Of a DNA stretch of 64,000 nt, positions 11,583 through 24,600 are shown piece by piece. The stretch is from Cymbidium sinense (lineage: Eukaryota; Streptophyta; Magnoliopsida; Asparagales; Orchidaceae). The stretch spans positions 25,158,148 to 25,222,147 of the forward strand of contig CM038222.1 of NCBI GenBank assembly GCA_021442155.1, read 5' to 3'. Each line of letters starts with the position of its first letter. Positions within the stretch are counted from its first letter, which is position 1. The position numbers and the translations under genes were made by a program. The notes under the pieces are model-generated. The model saw only the letters and a list, made by a program, of their open reading frames with translations. It did no database searches and was not told the origin of the DNA.

Positions 11583-12667
11583 TTGTGGTGTGTTACTAAA
11601 TATTATTGTAAATTTTAGTATGTTTTACTTTATTATAATACATTGGGTCAAAACTCACAAAAATATTAATTTGAAGGTTGAGATGGAAGAAATTCATAAA
11701 CAATAAGAAGCAACACCAAAATTATGCTATTTTGTAGCATTTCTAATAGAAAAATAACAATTTTACTTCCAACATGAACATTAGTCATATATTGAAAAAA
11801 ATTGTTACTTGTTCTTTTTAAGTGATTCTAATGAGGTGTAATGTTAGACAATATATTATATTATAACAAATTATAATATAACATCATATATTATAATATA
11901 ATATAGTGTGTTAATTCAAACTATTATATGTTTAGCATGATATTATATAGTTAGTTTGAGCTTGCACCATCACAAATCATAAAATGTTGATTACAATGTT
12001 AAGATGATGTAAGTTGAAAGAATACACTATTAGGCTTTTAGTTGAAGTATTAAAGGTATGCATAAAAGAAGACATAAGATTTGATGAGAATTTCATGTCA
12101 AAGACATGGAGGGAGATCTATTAGGGGATCACACATGCATCAGACATGACATGTGAGGGTTTATGTCGAGGCCATAGAAGAAGAAAATCTACTAGAGATA
12201 AGGTTTGAATTTAATTTGATTATATGATTTGTGGAATGAAGATCCGCCAGGGATAAGAATCTATAATGCACCAGAGATTAAGATTGAATCAACTTTAATT
12301 TGTTTTATTTTAATTGATGTGGAGGCATATCTACTTAAGATATGGGCTCGAGTCCACTAGGGATAGGGTATATGAACCATCCACAAGAAAAGTAAGTTCA
12401 GGCTATCCGTTGGGGATTGGGAATTAAGTTTGATTTCATAGACATGTTTGTGGAAGTATCTACTGGGGATAAGAATTTGGTTGGATTTCTTTGATTTAGA
12501 CTCTACTGGGGGAGTTGGTTTAATTTGGCTCCACTAGGGAGGTTGGTTTTGAATTTGATTTATTTGCATGACTGATTTCTATATGATTTGGGGATCCACT
12601 AGGGAGAAGGGTGTGATTTAACTCCACTAGGGAAAATCATATTGAGTTTAATTTAATCTGAGTTAAA

Positions 12668-14390
12668 GTATGGATCCTGTCGATGTGTGATGGACACACC
12701 GAGAAGGGGCTATATCAACCTTGACCTACCTCATGTTTACAAATCCAAAGCGATAGTCTATAAACTGCGGGGTAGAGCTAACCAATATAAGGGGATGCCT
12801 TTCGGTGTGCAACGGCTATGCTAAGAAGAAGGTGTAGCATACTTACATCTTCCAAAGCAAGGAACAACCACTGAGGTGACCTGTTGGATGCATAATAAGT
12901 TGAACCTGACCTAGGGAGACTACTGAGTGAATGCCGCTAGGGACTATGTCAACTCAAAAGTAGTTAAGATTAATTTTATCTTAATTTCATGTGATTTGAT
13001 ATAGTTTAGTTTAATTTTGAATTATGGGCATATCGATTGGGAATGTCAGCATAGTAAAATTTGATAGATTTTATTTATGGACCAAGTCGGTGTGCGATGC
13101 ACCCATTAAGAAGGGGCTTTATCAGACTTGTCCTGTCTCAGATTTACAAATCCAAAGAGATAGTCTACTGGCCGTGGGGTAGAGCTAACCAACCTAAGGG
13201 GGTGCCTTTCAATGTGCAATGACTATGCTAGGAAGAAGGCATAGCAGACTTACATTTTCTAAAGCATGGAACAACCGTTGGGGTGACCTGTTAGTAGCAC
13301 AATAAATCGAACCTGACTTAGGGGTGACTATTGAGTGAATGCTGCTAGGGACTTATATCAACTCAAGAGTAGTAAAGTGATTTTTATAAGGAGTTTTGCT
13401 AACACTGCCCTAAAGATAAGATACCTGTTTGAGAAAAGGTACCACTAGGGGTGTCCTACCACAAGTCAATATATATTTTATTTATATATTTTCATGGACC
13501 GAAAGGAGGACCAAAGAGAAGGGGCTCACTTTGACCTATCTTAGATTTACTGGACCAAGGAAGAATCTACGCATCCATAGGACTGAATCTCCAACCATAG
13601 GGGTGGTTACTAGAAAAGTGGAATTGTCCAATCCAATATTAACCCAGATAGTGTCTAAATTGAGTCACAAAGGATGTGATCCAAATAAAGTGTCCACAGG
13701 GGAGGTGTTGTTAGGGGTGTTAATTTTAAGCCCTAAGAAAGAAGGCCTATATCTGTACGGTGGAAAACTTAAGGAGAAAGTGTAGTAGACTTATATCTAC
13801 CATGGGTGGTGTATCCTAAGGTTCGAGAACCAACCAAACTAAGGTGTATCTGACAGCATGAATGCTGTATCCGTCAGCATAGTAAGAACCAACCAACCTA
13901 AAGTGCCTATCAGTGTGCAACAATCAACCTAGAAAGAAAGTGTGTAGGCTTACAATTTTCCAAGCAGAATTGATCATCAGGATAGATTATCATCGGTGGG
14001 ACATATGCTATCTAACCTAGAGCGACTACTAAGCGGGGAGCCCTGAGGATGGACTGGTCCCAGATTTGGAGCAGTCAGGATGGATGGATCCACTAAGAGA
14101 TTTATCCTAAACCTCAAATATACTTGACTTAGTCAGTACACAAAGGTTGATCCAAGAAGAAAGCATAGCAAAATCACATCCTCTTAAACGAAGATAATAT
14201 GAAGTAGCTTACCGGCCATGTAGTAAGGCATACCAAAATAATCAAGTGCTCATTGGTGTGCAGTGGACAAGTAAAGAAGGAAAGCGTAGCAGAGTTACAT
14301 CCTCCAAAGCAAGAAGACCACTAGGATGAGACACTAGCATGTCACCACCCATAGTACTACTGTGAGTGCTATGGGCATTTTCTCAACTCA
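12668..14390. repeat. ~410-base tandem repeat in LTR A
   Basis: Units start near 12,668, 13,076 and 13,492, and degenerate ones near 13,850 and 14,220. Shared landmarks are TGGACC/TGGATCC, GAGAAGGGGCT, CAAATCCAAAG, GGGGTAGAGCTAACCAA, GTGCCTTTC, TAGCAGACTTACAT and CAACTCA(G/A)AG. The first two units align over about 310 bases at a spacing near 407. The last unit matches 27,370-27,515 of copy B. Confidence 0.75.
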
Positions 14391-14399
14391 GAGTTGCCC

Positions 14400-15103
14400 G
14401 CAAGAGTCTCTCCTCCAAACCTTCAAGCTCTTCTAACCGCAACTTGGCTTTCTGCTCTATTATGATCTTGCTACCCAAAACTATCCTTAGTGATGGGAGT
14501 TGGACTTCTAAAGGTAAAACAGCTTCAAACCCACACACTAAGGAGAGTAGACTAAGTTGGAGTTCTATATATGGTGCAGTAATCCTGCAAGACTTCAACT
14601 AACTGCTCATGACACTATCGTTTGTTATTGTCGAGTGTCTTCTTTAGTATTTGGATGAGAGTTTTATTGAATGCTTCTGCTAAGCTATTTCTCCTCTAGT
14701 AGTTGATTGTAGAATATCTCCAATCTATGCTATGTCTCCAAGAAAAGTTGTTGATCTTGGTGCTCTTGAATGCATTACCATTATCAGATATAATTCATCA
14801 AGGCACTCTAAACCTATGTACGATATGGTTCCTAAAATCTATAACCATATACCTCTATGAGTAATCACCGCTTTTGAAAAAGTAAGATGAACCGATGACC
14901 CTTGGAAGAAAGAGGATCAATTCAATTTGACCCACTATGTACCCCAACTTTCGAATGGTGAGAGTTGTAGGATGTAGAATGTTGGGTTGTTGGTGTAGGA
15001 CCTCACCATGTATTTGACATTGGCGGCATCGCCTAACCGTATACATGAAATCTTTGATCATCGATGGCCAGTAGTATCCTAGTCTCTCAATCTTGGTTCT
15101 CAG
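14400..15103 (-). pseudogene. Ty3/gypsy integrase fragment (copy A)
   Basis: Reading on the minus strand, 15,061-14,855 gives the integrase zinc-finger end (RRCRQCQIHGEVLHQ). 14,598-14,383 gives the post-catalytic C-terminal stretch FEAVLPLEVQLPSLRIV and AKLRLEELEGLEERL, a highly characteristic plant gypsy motif. The stretch between, which should hold the catalytic D,D-35-E core, is broken by stops and frameshifts. In a live element the enzyme inserts the cDNA into the host genome. The C-terminal domain is deleted and the copy is inactive. Confidence 0.75.
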
Positions 15104-16075
15104 CCTACAACCCTAAATCTACAACCCTAAATCCTAAACCCTGAATCCTAAACCCTAAACCCTAAAAGCAATTAAACTCTAAACCCTAAATTAGCCCTAC
15201 AACTAAACCCTAAACCATAAACACTAAACCCTAAACCATAAACACTAAACCCTAAACTCTAAACCCTTAAAATTAACCCAAAACCAAAAACCCTAAACCA
15301 ACAAACCTAAACCCTAAACCTACAACCCTAAACTCTAAAAAACCCTAAACCTCGACCCTAAACCTTAAACCCTAAACCCTAAACCCTAAACCTTAAATTA
15401 ACCCTAAAACTTAATCATAAACCTAAAATAAATAAAATAAAATAAACCTAAACCTAAACTAAAATAAACAAAACCTAAACTTAAACCTAAAATAAACTAA
15501 ACCTAAACCTTACACTAAATAAGATAAAATAAACTAAAAATAAATCTAAAAATAAACTTAAAATAAAAACCTAAAACCTAAACCTAAAAAAATAAAAAAA
15601 CCTAAACCTAAACCTAAAAATAAAAAATTAAACCTAAACCTAAACCTAAAAAATAAACTAAAATAAAAAACTTAAACTAAAATAAATAAACTAAAATAAA
15701 TAAACTAAGCTAAATAAAAATAAAAAATAAAATAAACTACAATAAATAAAAAATAGACTAAATAAACTAAATAAATCTAAACCTACCGATTTAGTTAATT
15801 TATATAAAAAAATGTGAAACCCTAAAACTAACCCTAAACCCTAAACCCTAAACCCAATCTTACAACCCTAAACTTACAACCCTAAACCCTAAATCCTAAA
15901 AACACGAAACCCTAAATCCTAAACTAACCATAAATAATAAACTCTAAATCCTAAACACTAAACCCTAAACTATAAATCCTAAAACCTAAACCCTAAACCT
16001 TAAACCCTAACTCTAACCCTAAACCCTAAACCTTAAAACCCTAAACCTTAAACCCTAAAAAAACCCAAAACAAAA
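15104..16075 (+). repeat. Telomere-like satellite, block 4
   Basis: CCCTAAA-rich at 15,104-15,410 and 15,815-16,075, with an AATAAA/CCTAAA core between. Ends in an A-rich junction (AAAACAAAAAAAACC) with the LINE. Confidence 0.9.
15781..15812 (+). repeat. TTTACTTAATTT box 6 (variant)
   Basis: ACCTACCGATTTAGTTAATT, then TATA and an A-run. No GRP fragment follows; the LINE begins 0.27 kb downstream, close to where a GRP copy would be expected. Confidence 0.5.
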
Positions 16076-16221
16076 AAAACCTTCCTCCCTCTCGGCTGCA
16101 CTCCCTCTCTGGTGATTTTGAGTTCCCCTCGGTGGATTGGCCATTCTCGGGTGTCGGCTTCTACATGCTTTTCTCGGCTGAGCATGCATTTGAACTCCCA
16201 TGTGGCGTCCGGATTAGAGCA

Positions 16222-17738
16222 ATGGCGGAGGCACTGATCTCTGTGAATCCCATCCTGCTTCGGCCCTTCTTTGCTCGACTCTGGATTTGGATTGATTGCA
16301 CTGTTAATGCACCTATTGTTAAATCATTCAAAGATACTTTATCTAGTAAGATCCCTAGCTTGAATGCTTCGGTTAATCTCATTTGACATCTTATGGATTG
16401 CGTGTAATGTGTTGGTCAGGATGTTGAGAAACTTGCTAAGCCCTTCGAGTTCGCTTTGGTGGGTAAATTCTCCCTTAGATGCCTGACTCTTGATAATATT
16501 CGCTCTTTCTTTCATAGTTTAAAATTATCAAGTACTTTCACTATCGGGCTAATCGATCCCCATTACATTCTTATTCAACTCTCAAATGATTTAGATTATT
16601 CACGGGTTTTCGCTCGTCGTTCTTATTTTGTGCATAATTGTCATAGGTGGCTTTTGAAATGGTCGCCCCTCTTTGATGTCAAAGAGGAATCTCCCATTGT
16701 CCCTCTTTGGCTTGCTTTTCCTAACATGCGCATACATTATGTCACTCATCAAGTTTTGTTTCTTTGTTGGCCTTTTTTTAGGCCTCTCCAAATAGACCAA
16801 GCGACTAGATCTAGGCCATCCATCGCTCATATTCTCGTTGAGATAGACATCACAAAAAAATATCCCAAAGAGGTTTGGATTGGCTCCAAAAAATTTGGAT
16901 ATAGTCAAAAAGTCAATTTCAAAAATTTTCCTGTCTTTTGCACTCACTGCAAGATTCATGGGCACGACCACTCAGAATGCTTTGTGCTTCATCCTAATCT
17001 CAGAAAAAATTTACCACAGAATAAGACTACCTTTAATGGAACTGGGAAAACCACTACTCTAGCATATGTGCCTAAAGATACTCAAAAAGAACCTCTCCTC
17101 CCTACACCTCCTCTTGAAGTCTAGTGGAAAACACTTTGACCTTGGTACTAAAATAGCCATTGAGAGGTGTGACGATACCAATGGAAATTTACCTATCCTC
17201 ACCCCTGCTTGTAATAATTCGGTTTCCCATGATAGCTCTTTGCTTCAATTAAATCCTACTGAAAATCAATGTTAGCCTTATATTGGACACCCAATTAAAC
17301 AATTTGAATGGGAATCATATAATGGACCAAAACAATGATGACCCTATGGCTTCAGAACATATTGAGAAAGATATTTGTATTACGAATGGTGCCAGAACTT
17401 CCCCATCTATTTCCCTTCAGAGTGAGAATCAATTGAACCCAATTTCTCACACTCTATCCGATATGGAAGAAGGTGAAATCCCCTCTTCTAGAACTTTGAT
17501 AGATTCTTCTACTATTCCGAAACCAAAAAATCAATCCCTTTCTGATGGAGATAATTTGGATTCTGATAGACCCTTTCAAATTGTTAAAAACAAAAAACCA
17601 TACAAAGCAAAATTTTCTAATAATAACTTCACTAGAACCACTCGCTCTTCTTCCACCACACAAGTAATGTGTCATCATTTCTCTCCTCTCTTTCCTTTCT
17701 TTTATCTTTTTCCCTTTTGGTTGTCCCCTTATGATTAA
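16222..17738 (+). pseudogene. LINE 1 ORF1, nucleic-acid-binding protein
   Basis: The likely start is ATG 16,222; the frame upstream lacks an ATG and LINE 2 aligns from about here. The frame stays constant to 17,124 apart from TGA 16,384-16,386 and TAA 16,405-16,407. A DUF4283-like domain at about 16,300-16,900 carries IVKSFKDTL, VEKLAKPFEFALVGKF, FTIGLIDPHYILIQL, WLLKWSPLFDV and VPLWLAFPNMRIH. It is followed by VEIDITKKYPKEVWIG and a CCHC knuckle, CTHCKIHGHDHSEC (about 16,940-16,980). This is the usual plant L1 ORF1 layout, an RNA-binding chaperone of the retrotransposition particle. The 17,125-17,738 tail is Ser/Asn/Pro-rich and split over frames; its main open piece is 17,283-17,738. Confidence 0.82.
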
Positions 17739-20700
17739 TTTTCTTATTTGGAATATCCGGGGTTGTGGGTCTCTTCCTGTTTGCAATCGCGTCAGGAGTC
17801 TTTGTTGTGCTCATAATATCAAGTTACTTGTTCTTATTGAACCTTTCACTAATTCTTCTAAGATTGCTTTGTCGCTAGATCCCTTGGTTTTCATAATTTC
17901 TTCTTCAATCTTAATAATAAAATTTGGTGCTTTTGGCACAACTCCATTACCATTTCCATCATTGATGATCTTGACCAATTTGTTAATGTCAAAATCTCTT
18001 TAGGTGACTTATCGGCTTTTAGCTCTTTTATCTATGTTTCTTGTAATAGAGCTGGTAGGAACATCCTTTGGAATCACTTATGCACCTTCGCTTCCTCGGC
18101 TAACCTTCCCTGGTTGGTTGGAGGTGATTTCAATACTATCATAGCTAGTTCGAAAGAAGGGGAGGATGTTCTCTAACCTTCATTCCATGGAGGACTTCTC
18201 AAATATGATCCTTGATTGCAATCTGATCGACATTGGTTTCACTGGGTCTAACTTCACGTGGCACGACTCTAGACTTTGGCAGTGTCTTGATAGGACCCTC
18301 TTTAATTCACTTTGGATCAATCAGTGGCCTACAACCATTGTTGAGCATTTGAGTAAAACTTTGTCTGACCATGCTCCTCTTTTGATTTCCTTCAAAAATC
18401 CCCACCCTAACCCGCCTACTCCCTCTCCTTTCAGATTTCAGAATATGTGGACCCAACATAGTGACTTCACCAATGTCGCTCTCACTAATTGGATGGCCCC
18501 TGTTTTCCCGAATAATTTTGTTAAAGGTATGACTCATCTTTGGCTTAAGCTCAAAAGACTTAAGCAAAATCTCAATTGGTGGAACAAACACATTTTCAAA
18601 AACCTTTTCACAAATCTTAAAGCTATGGAACAAGAGGTTTGTTCTCTTGAAGAGGCTATCTCAAGCGATCCCATAAACTTGAGGAGTTGAACATTGCCAA
18701 GGATAACTTGGTTAATTATCAAAACATGGAAGAAACCTATTGGCGTCAAAAGCGCAAGCAAACATATTCATGGTGGAGAAACACCGGGTATTTTCATGCC
18801 ATTTGTAATAAGCGAGAGCCTTAAACTCGATCAAGAAAATTAAGAACTCTAATGGTGAATGGATAACCGATAATAATGATATTAAGGATTCTGTCATACA
18901 TCATTTCCAAACTTTATTAAATTCTAATCCGTTGCTGGGCACTTTATCAAACACTCATCTTATCCCTTCTATGATTAATAGTGAGGATAATCATTTACTC
19001 ACTATGTGTCCTTCCAAAGAGGATATTAGTACTACTCTTAAGAACATGAACACTGACTCTGTTGCTGGCCCTGACGGCTATACGACCCACTTCTTTCAGC
19101 ATTGTTGGCCTTTTATTAAAATCGATTTAGTTGATGCTATTATTGATTTCTTTGATGGAAATCCTATTCCCAAATACTTTTCAAGCACTTCTATTATCCT
19201 TATTTCCAAAACTAATAATCTTGAATCTTGGGGCAATTTTAGACCGATTAGTCTTTGCACCTTTTTTCAAAAACTTATTGATAAATTAATAAATAATATA
19301 CTTAGCCCTTTGCTTCCTAAAATCATCTCCCCAAATCAAACTAGTTTTGTTAAACACAGAGCAATATCGGATAATATTCTTCTTGCTTAAGAGCTGGTTC
19401 ATGACATTGATGTCCCCTCTAAAGGAGGCAACATCTTATTCAAACTGGACATCGCTAAAGCCTTCGACAATCTCTCATGGGATTTTCTCTTTCAAATCCT
19501 AAATTTGTTTGGTTTTTCTGATAGTTTCATCCAGATTATAAAAAAGTGTATCACGAATGTCTGGTTTTCGGTTATCTTGAATGGTGAGTCCATAGGTTTC
19601 CTTTCTTCTAGCCATGGTTTGAGGCAAGGTGACCCACTATCACCTTCTCTTTTATCATCGCTATTGAATACTGTCAAGGAGCCTTACGATCTCTTCGCTA
19701 ATAATCCTAATATGTCTTTTAAAACTCATGGAGGCTTCCTATTTCTCATCTTAGCTTTGCGATGATTTCATTATCTTCTTGGCTCCCTTCAACATGTTAA
19801 AACCATTAAAAGCTTTCTCAATGATTTTGGTAAAGTTAGTGGCCTTTTTCTTAATGAAGGAAAATGCAGTTTTATTCCTTCAACCAAGATTCCTTCTAAT
19901 AGACTTAACCAAATATCCAGAATTACTAATTTTAAGCAAAATCAACTCCCTCTTACTTACCTTGGGGCTCCACTTTTTAAAGGCCAAAAAAGATCACACC
20001 TTTTTTATGATCTAATTCAGAAAATTTCAAACAAAATTTTGGTTTGGGAATTTCATTTACTCTCTTTCGGTGGTAGGCTTACCTTGATCAAGAGCACCCT
20101 AAATTCTATGCCTATATACCTTCTTCAAACCATTGTGCCTACCACCTCTACCATCAATAGAATTGAGCATCTCTTAAATAAATTCTTCTGGGGAACCAAT
20201 ACCTCCTCTAAAAGAATGCACTGGTCATCTTGGTCTAAAAGTTGTGGTACTCTTGAAGAGGGAGGTCAGGATGTAAATCCATCAAAGAAGTTATCAATGC
20301 CTTCTCCCACAAACTTTGGTGGAATTTTAGGAGCAAAAATAGTGTTTGGGTGAATTTCATGACTTCTAAATATTGCCAAGGCAAACATCCTCTCATTTGT
20401 CCCTTTAAATCAGGTGATTCTCCTGTGTGGAGAAGACTTTATTCTGTCAAATGGGATGCAGAATCCTTAATTTTTTGGGGCATAAACTCTGGCAATTCCT
20501 TCTTTTGGCAAGACAACTGGAGTGGTTGTGGATCCATTGATGACTTACTCTACACTCACTCTCGCTATTAGAGTTAATTCATTCGCATAACCACAAGTGG
20601 AACACTAGTAAGACTCTTGATTCTATTCCTTCCACTTTCTAAATATGATTATTAATATTCCTATCACTCCTAACAATCATGATCATTATCTTTAAGCTAT

Positions 20701-21618
20701 CTCATAATGGGGATTTCAACCTTAAAATGTGTGGCTTCACACTAAAGACACTCAGGATTCTTCTATTGTGTTCTCCAAAATTTGGAATAACAATATCCCC
20801 TTTCTTACTTTGTTCTGACTTGGCGTATCCTAAAAAACTTTATTCCTGTTGACTCATTGTTGTGGGGTAAAGGATTTTATTTACCCTCTAAATGTCAATG
20901 TTGTTCCCATATTGAGAATGTTAACCATGTTTTTGTTAATGGGGCTATTGCCTCTAAAATTTGGATTTGGTATGACGATCTATTCAACACTCAATTTTAA
21001 TTGTTCTTTTACTTTATATCAACTTTTTGAAGTTTACTTTGACAATGCAATTAAAGGTCATATTAAAACCATAATCGCCATTACTCTTATTTGGTTCATA
21101 TGTATGGACCGAAATGAAGCTAAACATCGTGGGATTCGTATCACATGAGGATTATTGCTAGAACTAAAAACAAAATTTGTGACTTGTTTAAAGCCAACTT
21201 AATTCATCACAAATATTTTAAAGGCTGTAAATCTGTAGCCAATAAACTAGGCCTCATCCTTCCAGACCAGTCTTACTATCAAAATGATAGAATGGTTTTT
21301 TGGAAAAAACCTCTTGATCATATTATTAAAATTATCTTGGCTGTCTCTCATAATGGCTCTGGTTGTGGAGGCATTTTCAAGGATTCTAAGGGTATAGTCC
21401 TATGTGCATTTGCTTATCCCCTTATTTCCAGCACTGTCCCTTATACTGAGCTTATGGCAGTTCACAAAGCTCTCAAAATTTGTCTTCAAAATGGCTGGCT
21501 CAATATTTGGATAGAGACGGACGCTCTTCTACTGATTGACCTTTTGACTTCTACCAATATGAGCAACGCTTGTTTGTACTACCTCCTCAAGCAAACTAGG
21601 ACTCTTCTCTCTCGGTGA
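17731..21618 (+). pseudogene. LINE 1 ORF2, endonuclease / reverse transcriptase / RNase H
   Basis: The APE-type endonuclease starts at 17,731 (NFLIWNIRG, LVLIEPF), shifts frame near 17,885, continues through LPWLVGGDFNTII (~18,110), and shifts again to reach LSDHAPLLISF (~18,390). RT begins at about 18,930: DSVAGPDGY, NFRPISLC, FKLDIAKAFDNLSWDF, HGLRQGDPLSPSL. The catalytic FADD box (~19,755-19,770) is broken by a one-base deletion. Then come LPLTYLGAPLF and GGRLTLIKSTLNSMPIYLLQ. A zf-RVT-like stretch lies near 20,850-20,980. The RNase H domain (21,145-21,618) has GCGGIFKDSKG, YTELMAVHKAL and IETDALLLI, with plausible D-E-D catalytic residues. A stop (TAA ~19,388) and at least four frameshifts disable it. 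It overlaps the end of the ORF1 frame by a few bases. Confidence 0.88.
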
Positions 21619-24600
21619 ATTACCATCACTCATGTGAAGGTGCTTTGTCTTAGATTACAAATCAGGTGCGAGATTCAGTATCATCTTCTTTGATCAATTT
21701 ACATTACCCAAATACTTGCGGGGTCTGGTAAACTTGGACAATTCTGGGCTTCCTTACCTCAGAATCTAATTCTCGTCTTCGCCTCCCTTCTTAGGGTTCT
21801 CTGTTTCCTTGTGTTCTTTATGGATACTCCTCATAGACATCATTGTTGTCTTGTGCTCTTTACCATGACTTGTTGTATTTACCCCTTCTCCTTTAGTTGG
21901 AAGATTTCTGGTTTTGGCATTTTCAATATTATTGGGTAGATGTTGAACTATATGCACATCAATCTCTTGAATTGGAACCCAGTTGAGCCTTGTGTTACCT
22001 GTTACTGGTTTTATAACTGCAATCCCACTTGGGACTTTAATTTCATTGATACAATTATTTCTAAACCGAGAATTAACCATTCTTTGGAGGAATTTATCTA
22101 TTTTGATGGGCTTTGATTTTAATACTAACTTCTTTAACCGGTTTTTCTCATAATATGGCTTGGAGCATTTACTACCTATGTTGCTCCTAGGATTAGTGTG
22201 CATTATCTTGGTTGCAATTTTTATTTTGATGATTATAGTATTTCTTTGGCTAATGCTTACATTCCTTGGGACTCTTTCCTCCTTAAAGGCCTAATTCATA
22301 AAGGTTTCAACACTTATCTTTGAAAGGATTTTGGTTGTTGTTGGGCTTGGACTTTCTGGTGGCTATCCTTGCTTATATAATGCCTAACCTATGCTTTCAC
22401 GCAAGGAAGAAATTATACTGGTCTCTTTTAATGGTTATTTTGGTCTGAAATCCTTGTACTGGAATGGATTGGGTTTAATTACAGTTTGGGTTTTGGAGGT
22501 TTGCTGCCATGGTTGTTTGCTGGTTTGTTTGTTGATTTGGTTTTTTCATCCATTTGGGTTCGGGCTGCTGCAAATTTTTTCTACTGCTGCTTCTCCCAGT
22601 TTTTCTCCTACTATTTTTTGCCATCTTGCCTGCTACTGTCTTAGCAAGTTCTGTTTTTGGACCTTTATTATCTTAAAATTCCTACTTGGTAATGATGTCT
22701 CTACTTGAAATCATCCTCTTATTTTATATTCTTGTGGCTTACAATATTGCATTAGTTGCTCTGATGGGAGTGACTTTCTGATTGCCCGGATTATTTCTGG
22801 CTACTACTCATTTGGGTGCGTGAATCATATTTACATTGTTTATATTATAATCACATCTAATGGGTTTTGTCTTTGTTACCTTCTTGGATTGGAGTGTCAT
22901 TTCGTTTGAGAGGTACTATATTGTTGCTGTTCTTTGTTTTAAGATTTTGGATGTTTGTGGATTTGGTTTATCTGATTAATTATCTCTGGGCTCCCGTCTG
23001 TATCCCTTTTAGTGTTGTTAGTATTGTGCAGATCACTGTGCCTAATCAACTATTCTACTTGATTTTAACCTATGGTTTGTATACTCTCAATGATTGTTAT
23101 TATGGCAAGCCTGTGGGGTATTTTTCCAAGGATTGTGGGCTGAATTGGGATATTATTGCTGCTGTTATGAATGTTCCTAATGTGGTAGCTTTTCTGATTT
23201 TCACTGATCGGATTTGTCTCTGCTGGGGTGCTGATATTATCTTCTATCTCTTAATCTGCTGTGGTACTTTAATCACCTATAATTTCTGTGGTAATTTAGG
23301 CTGGGATTTTGTTGATTTACCTTTCACTGGCTGGTTTCTTAATCCTGATTGCATGAGGTTGCTTTGTTTGGCTTGGTTCCAACAGATGCTTCACTTCAAT
23401 TGTTATGGTCCCCTCATCTGCCTGATCCTATTAATGGGATTCTGCAATGTTGGCTCCATCACATTTGCTACTATTTTCTCTTGATATTGTCAATTAGGTG
23501 TGTTTGTAATCCACTCAATCAGACCTTTTACAATTGGCTGCTATCTGTCAAACTTGTAGCTATTGTTTTGATTATACTGGATGAGTGGCATCATGGCAAA
23601 GCGGTTTTTTGCTATTTTGGTTGGCTCTTGTCTTGGAGATTTACCTTTTTGTTTTACCTTGTCACCTCAGTTGTCTCTTTCTTTGTTGGTTGTAGAATTT
23701 CAGGGTCTCATGCCTTGAAACATTCACAATTCTTGCCACGATGGTGAGGGTTTTTGGTGATTCTGCGATTTCTGCCTTGGATAACTATATTTTATGCTTT
23801 ATTTATTTGTTTATCTATTATTGCCAAGCCTACTGATTGAGTTTTATGACCAATTTCTGTATCTTCCTATCTTGGATGTTGCCTTAATCTTAGCTATTCT
23901 TGTTTTTATTTTAATGTTGAGACTCATTTCAATTCACTTGTTGTTTTTCTTTATGGCGGGTGCCAATGTTGTATTAGCTATTTGGCTGTTGGGGTTGGCT
24001 TTCTGATTGCCCGTGCAATTTACCTCCTATTTTTTCTGATCTGCATCACCTGCTACCTCATTTCTGACTGGTTGGTGCAGTCTTATGAGCAGTTTATTCT
24101 GAAAGAATGGTTTTATGGCCAGTTTAGTCCCTTCCTATCTTGGATGTTGTTGCCTTTTGCTGTCTTGTTCTCCGGATTGATTGTTGATCTGGATTATCTG
24201 AATGGAGGCCCTTAATCTTTGCTATTGGCTGCTCTTTATTTTTTTTAGTGCTTATTTTGGTTGGTTGCAGTTCATTCCCTGTGTTGAGTTATGTTGTCGT
24301 CCTTTACTATTGCTTACTACAGGACATTAATAAGGGGATTATTTCCTGGGTTGTTTTCTGCACTGAAAGATTCATTTACATATCATGTGATTGGGATGGT
24401 GTTAATTATAGGCTCATTGACTTATTTAGCGGTTTTAAGTTGTCTCCTCTGTAATTTTCTTATGGAGGGATTATATCTTTAATTTCTTTCCTAAATATGG
24501 CTATTCATGAGGTTACTAAGATGGCTCACTCACTTATGTTTATGTATTCTCATGTCAAGATGGCTATATTGATGATATTTTTCTTAAATGAGACTCCTAT

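Larger units (their letters stand above)
10342..14400 (-). repeat. Probable long LTR of gypsy copy A
   Basis: Non-coding, with no supported gene. 10,342-12,050 is AT-rich with many TATAATAT words. 12,100-12,660 contains around ten imperfect CCACTAGGGA/TCTACTGGGGATAAG motifs. 12,668-14,390 is a ~410-base tandem repeat. The left end, TGAATAAAG next to telomere repeat, fits an LTR terminus (TG...CA). LTR identity is inferred from its position next to the integrase 3' end and from the matching piece in copy B. An open frame at 13,429-13,785 spans repeat units and resembles nothing I recognise. Confidence 0.55.
10342..15103 (-). mobile_element. Ty3/gypsy retrotransposon copy A, truncated
   Basis: A minus-strand element made of a long LTR-like region (10,342-14,400) and the 3' half of the integrase gene (14,400-15,103). 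The right edge is cut by telomere-like repeat at about 15,103, so protease and RT are missing. Its left terminus has the same boundary with telomere repeat as copy B at 27,107. About 485 bases covering the integrase C-terminus and the LTR start, present in copy B (27,515-28,005), are deleted at about 14,400. Copy B in turn lacks the LTR interior found here. Both copies follow a GRP fragment, suggesting segmental duplication after insertion. Confidence 0.7.

Noticed and set aside
13429..13785. 118-residue open frame in the LTR of gypsy A
   Set aside because: It spans units of a non-coding ~410-base tandem repeat, has no homology I recognise, and is not kept in the neighbouring units.
12668..14390. 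CRISPR-like spaced repeats
   Set aside because: The unit is ~410 bases, diverged, lies inside a plant retrotransposon LTR, and lacks short identical repeats with unique spacers.
22391..24482. Series of hydrophobic open frames resembling multi-pass membrane proteins (up to 205 residues)
   Set aside because: They overlap in different frames in A-poor, T-rich DNA where stops are rare, lie inside the LINE 3' region, and show no recognisable domain.
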